Below, piece by piece: positions 31,770-37,861 of a stretch of 37,861 nucleotides of DNA. Within the stretch, counting starts at the first letter, position 1; the number at the start of each line of letters is the position of its first letter. The stretch spans positions 1 to 37,861 of the forward strand of contig JASHNV010000035.1 in the NCBI GenBank assembly GCA_030041455.1. The letters are read 5' to 3'. A program made the translations under genes and the position numbers. Below the pieces are notes generated by a model. That model ran no database searches and was not told where the DNA came from. It saw only the letters and a list, made by a program, of their open reading frames with translations. Origin of the DNA: Spirochaetia bacterium (lineage in GTDB: Bacteria; Spirochaetota; Spirochaetia; DAHUYW01).

Positions 31770-32546
31770 CTACTGCGGGGCGACGGGTTGGAACAGGAGA
31801 TCGAGGAGCTGGTTGAGATATTGAAGGAGGAGCGCCTTCTTCTTCGCGTCGCTGAGGGTGTACTCGGGCTGCTGCGCCGTCGGATTGGCCGCCGGTCCAG
31901 GCTGCGCTGCCGGCGTCCCCTGCGACGCCGCGGGAGCGGCCGCAGGCGCGACAGGCGGTGCCGCGGGAGCGGCCGGTTGGGCGGCAAGCTGCCTGAGCGC
32001 CGCGACGAGGTCGGCGGAGGTGAGGACCTGGGCCTCGGGCTCGATGAAGCTCGTGTAGGAGAGCTTCGCATCGACCACCTGGGTGAAGGAAACGGTGCGA
32101 TTGTCGTGGAGCAGCCGCGGATCGACGACTCCGGTGAGGCTCAAGGTCTCCTGCTTCCCGTTCACGGCCGTGGTCCGGGAGCCCTCGATATCCAAGAGAC
32201 CGTTCGGCTCGACGCTCTCCACGCGGGTCGCGAGCGTCGTGCTCAGCGCAAGCTCCTCGCCGCCCTTCAGATTCGTCGTGCTCGACGCGGTTGCCGGCGG
32301 CAGGAACGAAAGAACGTCGGCTCCGCCGCCGCCGAGCTCGAGGGTCATCGAGTGGTCCGAGACGCTCGAGGCCGTATAGCTCAGCTTGGTGGAGGTGTCG
32401 ATCGTCACGAAAATCGTGTCGTTGACCGCGACCGCGCTGTTCCCGGCGATGTAGCCGTTGAAGCTCGGCTGCCACAGGCTCTGCGCCTGCAGACCCGCAA
32501 CGGCGAAACAGAACAGCCCAGCTGCCGCCAACCGATCTCTCACCAT
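31770..32546 (-). CDS. FlgH-like (L-ring) exported protein
   Basis: A 258-residue exported protein whose core matches the flagellar L-ring protein FlgH: SLWQPSFNGYIAGN after the signal peptide, VNDTIFVTIDTSTKLSY at 41-57, and LATRVESVEPNGLLDIEGSR then LSLTGVVDPRLLHDNRTVSF at about 105-155. The signal peptide ends LQA before QSL with no lipobox cysteine, whereas FlgH is normally a lipoprotein. Residues 187-228 are an Ala/Pro linker, and 231-253 form an extra amphipathic helix. No flgA, flgI or other flagellar gene is adjacent. The ATG at 32546 follows GGGAG. It may be an L-ring remnant or a repurposed FlgH fold. Confidence 0.7.
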   Translation of the reverse strand: MVRDRLAAAGLFCFAVAGLQAQSLWQPSFNGYIAGNSAVAVNDTIFVTIDTSTKLSYTASSVSDHSMTLELGGGGADVLSFLPPATASSTTNLKGGEELALSTTLATRVESVEPNGLLDIEGSRTTAVNGKQETLSLTGVVDPRLLHDNRTVSFTQVVDAKLSYTSFIEPEAQVLTSADLVAALRQLAAQPAAPAAPPVAPAAAPAASQGTPAAQPGPAANPTAQQPEYTLSDAKKKALLLQYLNQLLDLLFQPVAPQ

Positions 32547-32566
32547 GTCTCCCGCCCTGTCCTGCC

Positions 32567-32585
32567 AAAAAGGCGAAGCTCGCCT
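32567..32585 (-). terminator. Intrinsic terminator after the bS22-like gene
   Basis: On the transcript strand AGGCGA, a 3-nt loop GCT, TCGCCT, then a run of T (A at 32567-32571 on the plus strand, the last pairing in the stem). The stem overlaps the TAG stop of the small gene. This is the clearest Rho-independent terminator of the window, and would let only part of transcription reach the FlgH-like gene. Confidence 0.75.
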
Positions 32586-32673
32586 ACTTCCGCTTGTGGC
32601 GATTCCTTCTCAGCTTCTTCTTTCGCTTGTGAGTGGCAATTTTATGCCGCTTTCGCTTTCTTCCGCAGGGCAC
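32584..32673 (-). CDS. bS22-like mini ribosomal protein (AURKAIP1/COX24 domain)
   Basis: A 29-residue, extremely basic protein, shorter than most gene finders report. The reading is MPCGRKRKRH, then KIATHKRKKKLRR and a NRHKRK end, the pattern of the AURKAIP1/COX24 family (mitochondrial mS38). Its bacterial form, called bS22, is a tiny small-subunit protein first seen in mycobacterial ribosome structures and present in other phyla. The GTG start at 32673 is 7 nt after AAAGGAG. It has its own consensus-like promoter (32791-32819) and an intrinsic terminator overlapping its stop, so it is a separate transcription unit. Confidence comes from the sequence pattern plus perfect expression signals. 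Confidence 0.85.
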   Translation of the reverse strand: MPCGRKRKRHKIATHKRKKKLRRNRHKRK

Positions 32674-32790
32674 TGCGCTGCTCCTTTCTTATGATGCCAA
32701 AGGCAAATTCACGTATGTTTCGTCGCGTATTCTCAGGCTGATTTCCGGACGGATCGCCCGGCAGAAGGGCCACTCCGACAATCGATCCGT

Positions 32791-32819
32791 ATTATGCCCG
32801 CCGGACGGCGGGCAGTCAA
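32791..32819 (-). promoter_or_regulatory. Promoter of the bS22-like gene
   Basis: Minus-strand TTGACT (32814-32819), exactly 17 nt, then CATAAT (32791-32796). The spacer is filled by the perfect inverted repeat GCCCGCC (32796-32802) / GGCGGGC (32807-32813) with a 4-nt centre. The leader to the GTG is about 110 nt. Confidence 0.75.
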
Positions 32820-33033
32820 GAGGAGGTCGGGAAGGCCTAGAGCTCAAGCGCGAGGGCACGTGACGTCCTCTGCGCGGCCGCCACGTGCGGTCGAGACGCC
32901 GCTCGGCTGCCTCTCCCCACCCCATCCACGGTCCGGAGCGGTCGGGTATCGGGCTCGACGAGCGAGCCGGGGCGAACGGCTCACGCTCCTCCCGCGTGAA
33001 AAGGCGCGCGACCGGCGCGATATCGAAGATAGC

Positions 33034-33054
33034 GGGGAACACCAAGCGTTCCCC
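33034..33054 (-). terminator. Hairpin downstream of the DHFR-like gene
   Basis: GGGGAAC (33034-33040) and GTTCCCC (33048-33054), 7 bp perfect with a 7-nt loop, about 27 nt after the DHFR-like stop codon. No T-run follows. Except for this, 32820-33080 shows no supported feature. Confidence 0.4.
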
Positions 33055-33080
33055 CATCGCAACCGTCGTCCGACGCGCTT

Positions 33081-33647
33081 TCAGGAGGTTTTCGGCTTGT
33101 AGCAGAGTCCGATCACGCCCGACTTGAACGTCTTGGCGCTGACGAGCGTGAGAGGATGCCGGGCGTTCGGATCTAGGAAGACGGATCTGCCCGCGCCGAG
33201 CAGGATCGGGCGGACTCGGATGAAGAACTCGTCGATGAGGCCGTCGCGAAGCAGGGCCGAGAGCAACGTACCGCTGCCGACGACGACCACGTCTTCGCCC
33301 GGCTCGCTTTTGAGCTTGCCGACGGCTTTGCCGGGCTCCTCCCGGATCAACGTCGCGGGCTTCCACGTCGCATCGGCGAGGGTGCGCGAAAAGACAATTT
33401 TCGGTATGCCGTTTAATCGCTGAATCATGTAGGGGTCCACGCCCGACGATTTCGGATCGACGGTCGGCCAGAATTGCCGGAACTCCTCGTACGTCACCCG
33501 CCCGCACAGCATCGCGCCGACTCTCCGGAGGATGTCGGCCGACCACGCCCACTCCTCGTCGTCGAAGGAGAACCAATCGATTTCATTCTTGGGACTCGTG
33601 AAGTACCCATCGAGCGAGATGATCGTGTCCGCGATGAGCTTTCGCAT
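33081..33647 (-). CDS. Dihydrofolate reductase-fold (RibD C-terminal) protein
   Basis: A 188-residue RibD-C/DHFR-like reductase (YyaP type). The opening MRKLIADTIISLDGYFTSP, the central LCGRVTYEEFRQFWP, IVFSRTLAD, and DVVVVGSGTLLSALLRDGLIDEFFI with RPILLGAG fit the family. Most such proteins are uncharacterised NADPH-dependent reductases and not true folate enzymes. The start is ATG 33647 after GGAGGG; the frame extends upstream but without family resemblance. It stands alone between two non-coding stretches and its codon choice is less GC-extreme than that of neighbours, so lateral transfer is possible. Confidence 0.88.
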   Translation of the reverse strand: MRKLIADTIISLDGYFTSPKNEIDWFSFDDEEWAWSADILRRVGAMLCGRVTYEEFRQFWPTVDPKSSGVDPYMIQRLNGIPKIVFSRTLADATWKPATLIREEPGKAVGKLKSEPGEDVVVVGSGTLLSALLRDGLIDEFFIRVRPILLGAGRSVFLDPNARHPLTLVSAKTFKSGVIGLCYKPKTS

Positions 33648-34277
33648 AACCACCCTCCGCGTCTCGAGCTCCCAGGCCGGCATGCGGACCCAAGAACTCC
33701 GCCAGGCACGAGCCTTTCCGCTGCGGCAGGGCCTCGCGACTGCAGGCAGGCTCGCATGCGCGAGCGCCGAGCCTCCCGGCCGCAACGACGTCCGCCGCCC
33801 CTTCATCCGAATTGACGTCGGGATCATGCGGCGGAATCGGAGCCGACACCTCGGCAGCCGGGAACCCGATAGCCCCCGGTAGCGTGCCGTGTGACGCGTC
33901 GTTCGTCAAGCCAAACGCCATGGTAGGCGTGGAGCGTGGTGGGGGAAACCAACCGAGCCGCCCTTCACAAGCTTCTCTCGGTCGACAACGTCCGGGAGTT
34001 GCCCCGGGTGTCCGTCGTGTCCGGAGACGACGAGGGAGCCGCGGCTCTTTTCCGGTCATTCCTGCAGCTTGCGTGTCCTGCCATCCACCGCGTCGGACGG
34101 ACCGAGGATCGAGCGTCCGTGAAATCGGCCCGAACGCGGGTCGGCCTCATGGCACGAAGCGCCGGCCCGGTCTCATGCGGACGGACGAGCGCCGCCTCGC
34201 TTCCGGGAACCGATCCGCCCGTCGCGACGAGCTCGACGCCGGGAAGAATCTCCGTTTCGCCTCGCGCGGCGATTTCT
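33648..34277. other. 630-bp stretch with no recognised gene
   Basis: Between the DHFR-like gene and the promoter of the next gene. Open frames on both strands are Arg/Pro/Ser-rich, lack ribosome sites and match no family I know. One 20-bp near-palindrome occurs at 34013-34032 (CGTCGTGTCC / GGAGACGACG, one mismatch). Possibly decayed genes or a mobile remnant, but no transposase or inverted ends were seen. Confidence 0.4.
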
Positions 34278-34295
34278 CCGGCTCTCGAAAGCCGG
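34278..34295. promoter_or_regulatory. Inverted repeat abutting a -35 box
   Basis: CCGGCT (34278-34283) and AGCCGG (34290-34295) with a 6-nt centre, ending exactly where the -35 box begins. Operator or upstream transcript end. Confidence 0.4.
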
Positions 34296-34323
34296 TTGAA
34301 CCGCCCCCGCCGCGCGGTATAGA
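34296..34323 (+). promoter_or_regulatory. Promoter of hypothetical-murD operon
   Basis: TTGAAC (34296-34301), a 16-nt spacer, then TATAGA (34318-34323). Transcription would start about 7 nt before the ATG at 34337, which has no ribosome site, suggesting a nearly leaderless mRNA. Confidence 0.6.
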
Positions 34324-34336
34324 ATGACCTCGAGCA

Positions 34337-35281
34337 ATGGAAAGCGGCGCCGACGAGATCACGGTTCGGAACACGGACCCCGAGATAAACGCGGTTCTCA
34401 CGACCGCCTCCGACGCCGAGGCCGACTACAGCGCGCATTTCAATCAGAGCGAGGAGTTCTTCCTGCTCCTTTCCCGGACGTTCACGGTGCCGCCGATTCC
34501 GATTCATCACGACGTGCGGGTCGAAATGCCGAGCAGCCGCTACCGGGAGATCCTGCGCCACGTCGTCACCCAGCTTCTCTCGATCGCTCCCGACCTCTTC
34601 AAGGGGATGACCTACTTCTTCGAGCCCGGCGACGTGCTGCGGCCGGCTTTTTTCCAGCTCTTCAAGGTCGACGACCTGCGCTACCTCTACCTCCTGCGCG
34701 TCGACCTGACCTTCCGCGCCACCGAGGCGGAGCTCCTCATGCGCGGCTCGAACGACCTCACCGCGGAGTACCGGACCGACCGTCTCTTTGCCGAGGCGAT
34801 CCTCATCCCGATCGAGAGCGTGAAGGAGTCCGGCGGCGCGGTCTCCGCTCTCATCGTCAGCCAGTCGATCTCCGACACCTGGATCGGCGAGACCGGCAAC
34901 GGCTACTTCGTTCAGGGCATTTGGATGGATCGCGAGCTCACGAAGTTCTTCACCCGCCTGTTCGTGCCCCAAGGGGTGCGCTTCTATCCCTACTATCCCT
35001 TCATCTGCAAGTACCGTACCGTCTGCCACCTCGTTGCCCATCCGTCCCTCGAGGGCCGCAGGCGGCACGCGCCGATCCTCCACAAGGCCTACCGGTTTCT
35101 CCTGCCGGAGATGAGGCGGATCGAGGCCGCGCTGCGCTCGGCGGAGTTCTCCGAGGAGCTCGACGTCTTCAAGGCGCTCAAGGCGCGCGTTCCCGACTAT
35201 TGGCGCGATCTCTTCTCGAGCCTCACCGTGAAGGCGTACCTCAACGCGCACGAGCGAAAGGAGTTCCTCGTTGAGGCATGA
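34337..35281 (+). CDS. Conserved hypothetical protein upstream of murD
   Basis: A 314-residue soluble protein, not recognised. It has no signal peptide or clear membrane helix. Aromatic-rich stretches such as MTYFFEPGDVL and YPYYPFICKYRTVCHL alternate with charged helices. The C-terminal third is basic and helical. The ATG at 34337 lies right behind a promoter and lacks a Shine-Dalgarno sequence; the next in-frame ATG is ~60 residues in. Its end overlaps the murD start by 11 nt, so it is translationally coupled to a peptidoglycan enzyme. A cell-envelope or growth role is conceivable only from context. Confidence 0.8.
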   Translation: MESGADEITVRNTDPEINAVLTTASDAEADYSAHFNQSEEFFLLLSRTFTVPPIPIHHDVRVEMPSSRYREILRHVVTQLLSIAPDLFKGMTYFFEPGDVLRPAFFQLFKVDDLRYLYLLRVDLTFRATEAELLMRGSNDLTAEYRTDRLFAEAILIPIESVKESGGAVSALIVSQSISDTWIGETGNGYFVQGIWMDRELTKFFTRLFVPQGVRFYPYYPFICKYRTVCHLVAHPSLEGRRRHAPILHKAYRFLLPEMRRIEAALRSAEFSEELDVFKALKARVPDYWRDLFSSLTVKAYLNAHERKEFLVEA

Positions 35282-36674
35282 CTCAGGCGCGCTCGACCTT
35301 TCGTCGCCCGAAGGCATGAGGGTCCTCGTCATGGGTCTCGGCCTCCACGGCGGAGGCGTCGCCTCGGCGCTCTACTTCGCGCGCCGAGGCGCGGAGGTGA
35401 CGGTGACCGACCTCCGCGCCGAGCGCGAGCTCGCGCCGTCGCTTCAGGCGCTCTCGGGCTTCCGCGTGCGCTACGTGCTCGGCCGTCATGACGAGCGCGA
35501 TTTCAGCTCCGCGGACCTCGTCATCAAGAACCCCGCGGTTCCCCTCTCGTCGCCCTACCTGAAGGCGGCGCGCGCCGTCGAGACCGACGTCTCGGTGTTC
35601 CTCAGGCTCGCCGGGAACCCCGTGGTCGCGGTCACGGGAAGCAAGGGGAAGTCGACGACGGCTTCCGCCCTGCACAGGGTCCTGCTCGCGCTCGATCCCC
35701 GGACGAAGCTCGGAGGGAACATCACCGTCTCGCCGCTCAGCTTCATCGACGAAGCGAGGCGCGCCCCCCGATCTCCGATCGTCCTCGAGCTTTCCTCCTG
35801 GCAGCTCGCCGATCTCAAGGGGAAGGGCGTTCTCAGACCGCGCGTGGCGCTCCTCACCAACCTCCTTCCCGACCATCAGAACCGCTACGCGGGCATGGAG
35901 GAATACGCCGACGACAAGCGCCTGATCTTCGCCGACCAGGGCCCGGGAGACTTCACGCTGTGCAACCGCGACGACGGGTGGGGGCGGCGCTTCGCGCGCG
36001 AGACGCGCGGCGCGGTCCGCTGGTTCTCGACCGTCCCTCTCCCGTCCGGCGCCCTCGGCGCCTGGCTTGAGGGGAGCTCGGGACTCGCGCGACTCGCCTC
36101 CGACGCGCCGGTCGAGATCGTCGGCGCGGAGCTCAAGCTCCCGGGCCCGCACAACCGAGTCAATCTCCTCGCGGCGGGACTTGCCGCCCTGCTCCTCGGG
36201 GCCAAGCCCGCCGTCATCCGAGAGCGCCTGGGCGGGTTCGAGGGCATTCCGCACCGGCTTCAGTTCCTCGGGAGCAAGGCGGGCGTCGCGTACTACAACG
36301 ATTCGGCGGCGACCATCCCGGAGGCGACCGCCGCGGCGGTGAGGAGCTTCGACCGCCCGGTGCTCCTCATCATGGGCGGCACCGACAAGAGCCTCGACTT
36401 CGCCGTGCTGCGCTCGGTCCTCGACGTTCCGAAGGAGATCGTCCTCGTCGCGGGCTCCGCCACGGCGAAGGCGATCGAGGTCATCGAGGGGGCCGGACGC
36501 GCGCACCAGGGTCCGTTCGCGGACCTGAGCGAGGCGGTCGCGTGCGCGGCGCGGCTTGCCGAGCCGGGCGACGTCGTGCTCTTCTCGCCGGGAGCGGCCT
36601 CCTTCGAGCTCTTCGCGAACGAGTTCGACCGCGGCCGGCGATTCATGAGCCTCGTCGAGGAGCTTCCGGGATAG
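35271..36674 (+). CDS. murD: UDP-N-acetylmuramoylalanine-D-glutamate ligase
   Basis: Adds D-glutamate to UDP-MurNAc-L-Ala in cytoplasmic peptidoglycan synthesis, using ATP. The 467-residue protein shows the N-terminal Rossmann loop VMGLGLHGGGVASALYFARRG, the ATP loop VTGSKGKSTTA, LTNLLPDHQNRY, GPHNRVNLLAAGLAALL, YNDSAATIPEA and IMGGTDKSLDF, all typical of MurD rather than MurC, E or F. TTG at 35271 is preceded by AAAGGAG with a 7-nt spacer; an ATG at 35316 is the alternative and would shorten the N-terminus by 15 residues without losing the Rossmann loop. Confidence 0.95.
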   Translation: MRHDSGALDLSSPEGMRVLVMGLGLHGGGVASALYFARRGAEVTVTDLRAERELAPSLQALSGFRVRYVLGRHDERDFSSADLVIKNPAVPLSSPYLKAARAVETDVSVFLRLAGNPVVAVTGSKGKSTTASALHRVLLALDPRTKLGGNITVSPLSFIDEARRAPRSPIVLELSSWQLADLKGKGVLRPRVALLTNLLPDHQNRYAGMEEYADDKRLIFADQGPGDFTLCNRDDGWGRRFARETRGAVRWFSTVPLPSGALGAWLEGSSGLARLASDAPVEIVGAELKLPGPHNRVNLLAAGLAALLLGAKPAVIRERLGGFEGIPHRLQFLGSKAGVAYYNDSAATIPEATAAAVRSFDRPVLLIMGGTDKSLDFAVLRSVLDVPKEIVLVAGSATAKAIEVIEGAGRAHQGPFADLSEAVACAARLAEPGDVVLFSPGAASFELFANEFDRGRRFMSLVEELPG

Positions 36675-36679
36675 CTTGC

Positions 36680-36712
36680 GCGGGAGAAGCCGCGAACGGC
36701 AGCGCTTCCCGC
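36680..36712. terminator. Imperfect hairpin after murD
   Basis: GCGGGAGAAGC (36680-36690) can pair with GCTTCCCGC (ending 36712) with small bulges, in the 39-bp gap between murD and a convergent gene. No T-run. Weak evidence. Confidence 0.25.
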
Positions 36713-36713
36713 C

Positions 36714-37037
36714 TCAGGTGCCGAGCAGCTCCTTGAGGTCGCTGAAGGCCTGCTCGCGCTCGATGACCTTGCTCTTGCGGATTGCCTTTCGAATGATCGT
36801 CTCGCATTCCTCGCTCGGATGAACCTTCTTCATCTCCTCGAGGAGCTCGAGAATCTCGACTGAGTGTTTCGCGTTGTAAATGCGGGTTTCGTCAAAGAAA
36901 AACAGCCCGTGGAGCCGGTCGATGAAGGCGCCCACCGAAATATCGTCTTTCCTCTCGTCTCGGCCCGCAAGCCGCTCCTGCTTCTTGCGCGCCTGGCGCA
37001 ATTCCCGCTCGTTGCGGACTATGTCGGTGCGTTTCAT
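36714..37037 (-). CDS. Small conserved hypothetical protein
   Basis: A 107-residue highly charged protein, not recognised. The N-terminal 30 residues are rich in Arg/Lys/Glu (for example RQARKKQERLAGRDERK), then comes a short hydrophobic patch RLHGLFFFDETRIYN, then amphipathic helices with HPSEECETIIRKAIRK. No cysteine motif or membrane helix. The ATG at 37037 has GGAGG 9 nt upstream and a candidate promoter behind it. It lies between murD (convergent) and the RRM gene (same strand). Confidence 0.7.
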   Translation of the reverse strand: MKRTDIVRNERELRQARKKQERLAGRDERKDDISVGAFIDRLHGLFFFDETRIYNAKHSVEILELLEEMKKVHPSEECETIIRKAIRKSKVIEREQAFSDLKELLGT

Positions 37038-37063
37038 ACGAACGAACCTCCGAATCGAGGAAA

Positions 37064-37092
37064 ACCATATACGGAAACGGCAAAGAAGGCAA
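37064..37092 (-). promoter_or_regulatory. Candidate promoter of small hypothetical
   Basis: Minus-strand TTGCCT (37087-37092), 17-nt spacer, TATGGT (37064-37069), giving a leader of about 20 nt before the ATG at 37037. Confidence 0.45.
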
Positions 37093-37157
37093 GCTTTCAG
37101 GGCGGGAGGCGGAATAGGCTGTTCGTTCGGGCCGTCCGCGCCGGGGCGCTCGGCTCT

Positions 37158-37442
37158 TCAGAACCTGCGGCTGTTGCCGTTGTGCTGGCGCGGCGCCCGG
37201 TCGTGAGCCTCGTTGACTTTGAGCTCGCGACCGTCCACTTTCTGTCCGTTGAGAGCCGCGATCGCGGCGTGAGCGGCGTCGTCGGACCCCATCTCCACGA
37301 ATCCGAATCCCCTCGCGCGTCCCGTGAACTTGTCGGTGATGACGCTCACCGATTCGACCTCCCCGTACGCCGTGAACAGATCCCGCAGCGTGTCCTCCGT
37401 GGTTGAGTAACTCATGTTGCCAACGTAGATTTTCTTCGACAT
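37158..37442 (-). CDS. RRM-domain RNA-binding protein
   Basis: A 94-residue protein consisting of one RNA-recognition motif and a short basic tail. RNP2 is IYVGNM at 5-10 and RNP1 is RGFGFVEM at 44-51, with the aromatic residues that stack on RNA present. A tail rich in Arg, Asn and His ends the protein. Similar single-RRM proteins in cyanobacteria are cold-induced; in spirochaetes their role is poorly known. The ATG at 37442 follows AAAGGA; an in-frame ATG 37 codons upstream lacks a ribosome site. A leader of ~330 nt separates it from its promoter. Confidence 0.93.
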   Translation of the reverse strand: MSKKIYVGNMSYSTTEDTLRDLFTAYGEVESVSVITDKFTGRARGFGFVEMGSDDAAHAAIAALNGQKVDGRELKVNEAHDRAPRQHNGNSRRF

Positions 37443-37773
37443 CTTGCCCCATCCTTTCTTGTCGTGTTCCAGAGGGACACTCCGGAGCGTCGTGATCCTC
37501 GTTCTATCAACGATAGATTCTTCATGCTCTGCCGTTCGCTCGGACGGCATTGGACTTTCGTAGGGATTCGTGCTCGAAGAATCGGGGCGGGGACGGCGCC
37601 CTCTCCCGATAGGAGTAGCTCCTCCTTTCAAACAGTGTCGAGAACCGCGCGGGTTCGCGAAACGCCAGGAGGAGCCGGGCACCGGAAGCGCGAGGCGGAT
37701 CGTCACGACCGAGCGCGGTCCCGGTCGGCGAGGATCGCTTCGCTCAACCCCTGGCGGGTATTGGGAGCCGTTA
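37443..37773 (-). promoter_or_regulatory. Long structured leader of the RRM gene
   Basis: About 330 nt untranslated, with several inverted repeats: TCTATC/GATAGA at 37503-37517 (3-nt loop), GACACTCC/GGAGCGTC at 37476-37491 (one mismatch), and CGACCG/CGGTCG at 37706-37727. An internal AAAGGAGG followed by AGGAG-CTA-CTCCT (on the transcript) could hide a ribosome-binding-like sequence. No long frame with a good start is present. Confidence 0.5.
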
Positions 37774-37779
37774 CCGGTT

Positions 37780-37808
37780 TTTATACCATAACTCCCCTGG
37801 GTTGTCAA
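37780..37808 (-). promoter_or_regulatory. Promoter of the RRM gene
   Basis: Minus-strand TTGACA (37803-37808), exactly 17 nt, then TATAAA (37780-37785). It is among the best matches to consensus in the window. The remaining 53 bp to the window edge show no feature. Confidence 0.85.
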
Positions 37809-37861
37809 CGAAACTTATTTGTGCGAAGCAATTGCAGCGGCCATGAGCCGGAGCGGCGACC

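Noticed and set aside
33648-33827. A 60-residue N-terminal extension of the DHFR-like protein
   Set aside because: The family starts at MRKLIADT, which has GGAGGG directly upstream.
33936-34322. A 128-residue plus-strand frame in the gap before the hypothetical-murD operon
   Set aside because: No ribosome site, composition typical of non-coding GC-rich DNA, and its end runs through the promoter at 34296-34323.
37443-37551. A 36-residue N-terminal extension of the RRM protein from an upstream ATG
   Set aside because: No ribosome site at that ATG, while the ATG at 37442 has one and gives the canonical RRM start.
1-37861. tRNA, rRNA, CRISPR arrays, IS elements, prophage genes
   Set aside because: I looked for cloverleaf ends, regularly spaced repeats and transposase or integrase motifs and saw none; a tRNA and CRISPR scan would settle it.

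Overview
The window is about 37.9 kb of GC-rich, densely coding bacterial DNA. It most resembles a spirochaete, probably an environmental one. This placement is an inference from: the block rpsF-ssb-rpsR-(DUF2232 membrane protein)-rplI-dnaB; a tsf-frr-uppS-cdsA-rseP run with no pyrH or dxr; a CpXC protein and a signal-peptide WD40 protein after rseP; a sugar-binding protein whose mature end reads GGQTEK; and an mS38/bS22-type mini ribosomal protein. No rRNA, tRNA, CRISPR array, IS element or integrase was found.

Layout. (1) 1-8162, plus strand: rpsB, tsf, frr, uppS, cdsA, rseP, a CpXC protein and a WD40 envelope protein, mostly overlapping or tightly spaced. (2) 8196-12665, minus strand: a seven-gene replication/translation operon (rpsF, ssb, rpsR, membrane protein, rplI, dnaB, comFB) behind a near-consensus promoter and a structured leader. 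(3) 12735-17087: a hypothetical gene, a HAD hydrolase, then glk, a UGP2-type uridylyltransferase and a lone hisI. (4) 17103-25496: a hexuronate locus built on two divergent promoters. The leftward operon is deoR-type regulator, SDR oxidoreductase, uxaC, uxaE. The rightward operon is HAD phosphatase, LarA-family nickel-pincer epimerase, gnd. (5) 25519-31326, minus strand: a sugar ABC importer (binding protein, two permeases, single-domain ATPase) followed by a ROK kinase and a SIS-domain isomerase. (6) 31330-34295: a gene-poor stretch with a FlgH-like protein, a 29-residue bS22-like gene with its own promoter and terminator, and a RibD/DHFR-type reductase. (7) 34296-37861: a hypothetical gene overlapping murD, a small hypothetical, and an RRM RNA-binding protein behind a ~330-nt leader.

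The most interesting system is region 4. UxaC and UxaE bring glucuronate and galacturonate to fructuronate, and the SDR should reduce it to D-mannonate. Mannonate dehydratase, KDG kinase and KDPG aldolase are all absent. Instead there is a LarA-family protein that keeps the nickel-pincer His/Lys spacing, followed directly by 6-phosphogluconate dehydrogenase. D-mannonate and D-gluconate are C2 epimers, and C2 epimerisation of 2-hydroxy acids is LarA chemistry. I therefore infer a route hexuronate -> mannonate -> gluconate -> 6-phosphogluconate -> ribulose-5-phosphate, needing a gluconokinase encoded elsewhere or by a kinase in the window. This is a hypothesis from gene content and motifs, not an observation.

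Promoters are unusually readable: several TTGAC(A/G/T)-N17-TAxxxT elements were found by eye. Two have perfect inverted repeats filling the -35/-10 spacer, and two have a palindrome just upstream of -35 with the start codon very close to -10.
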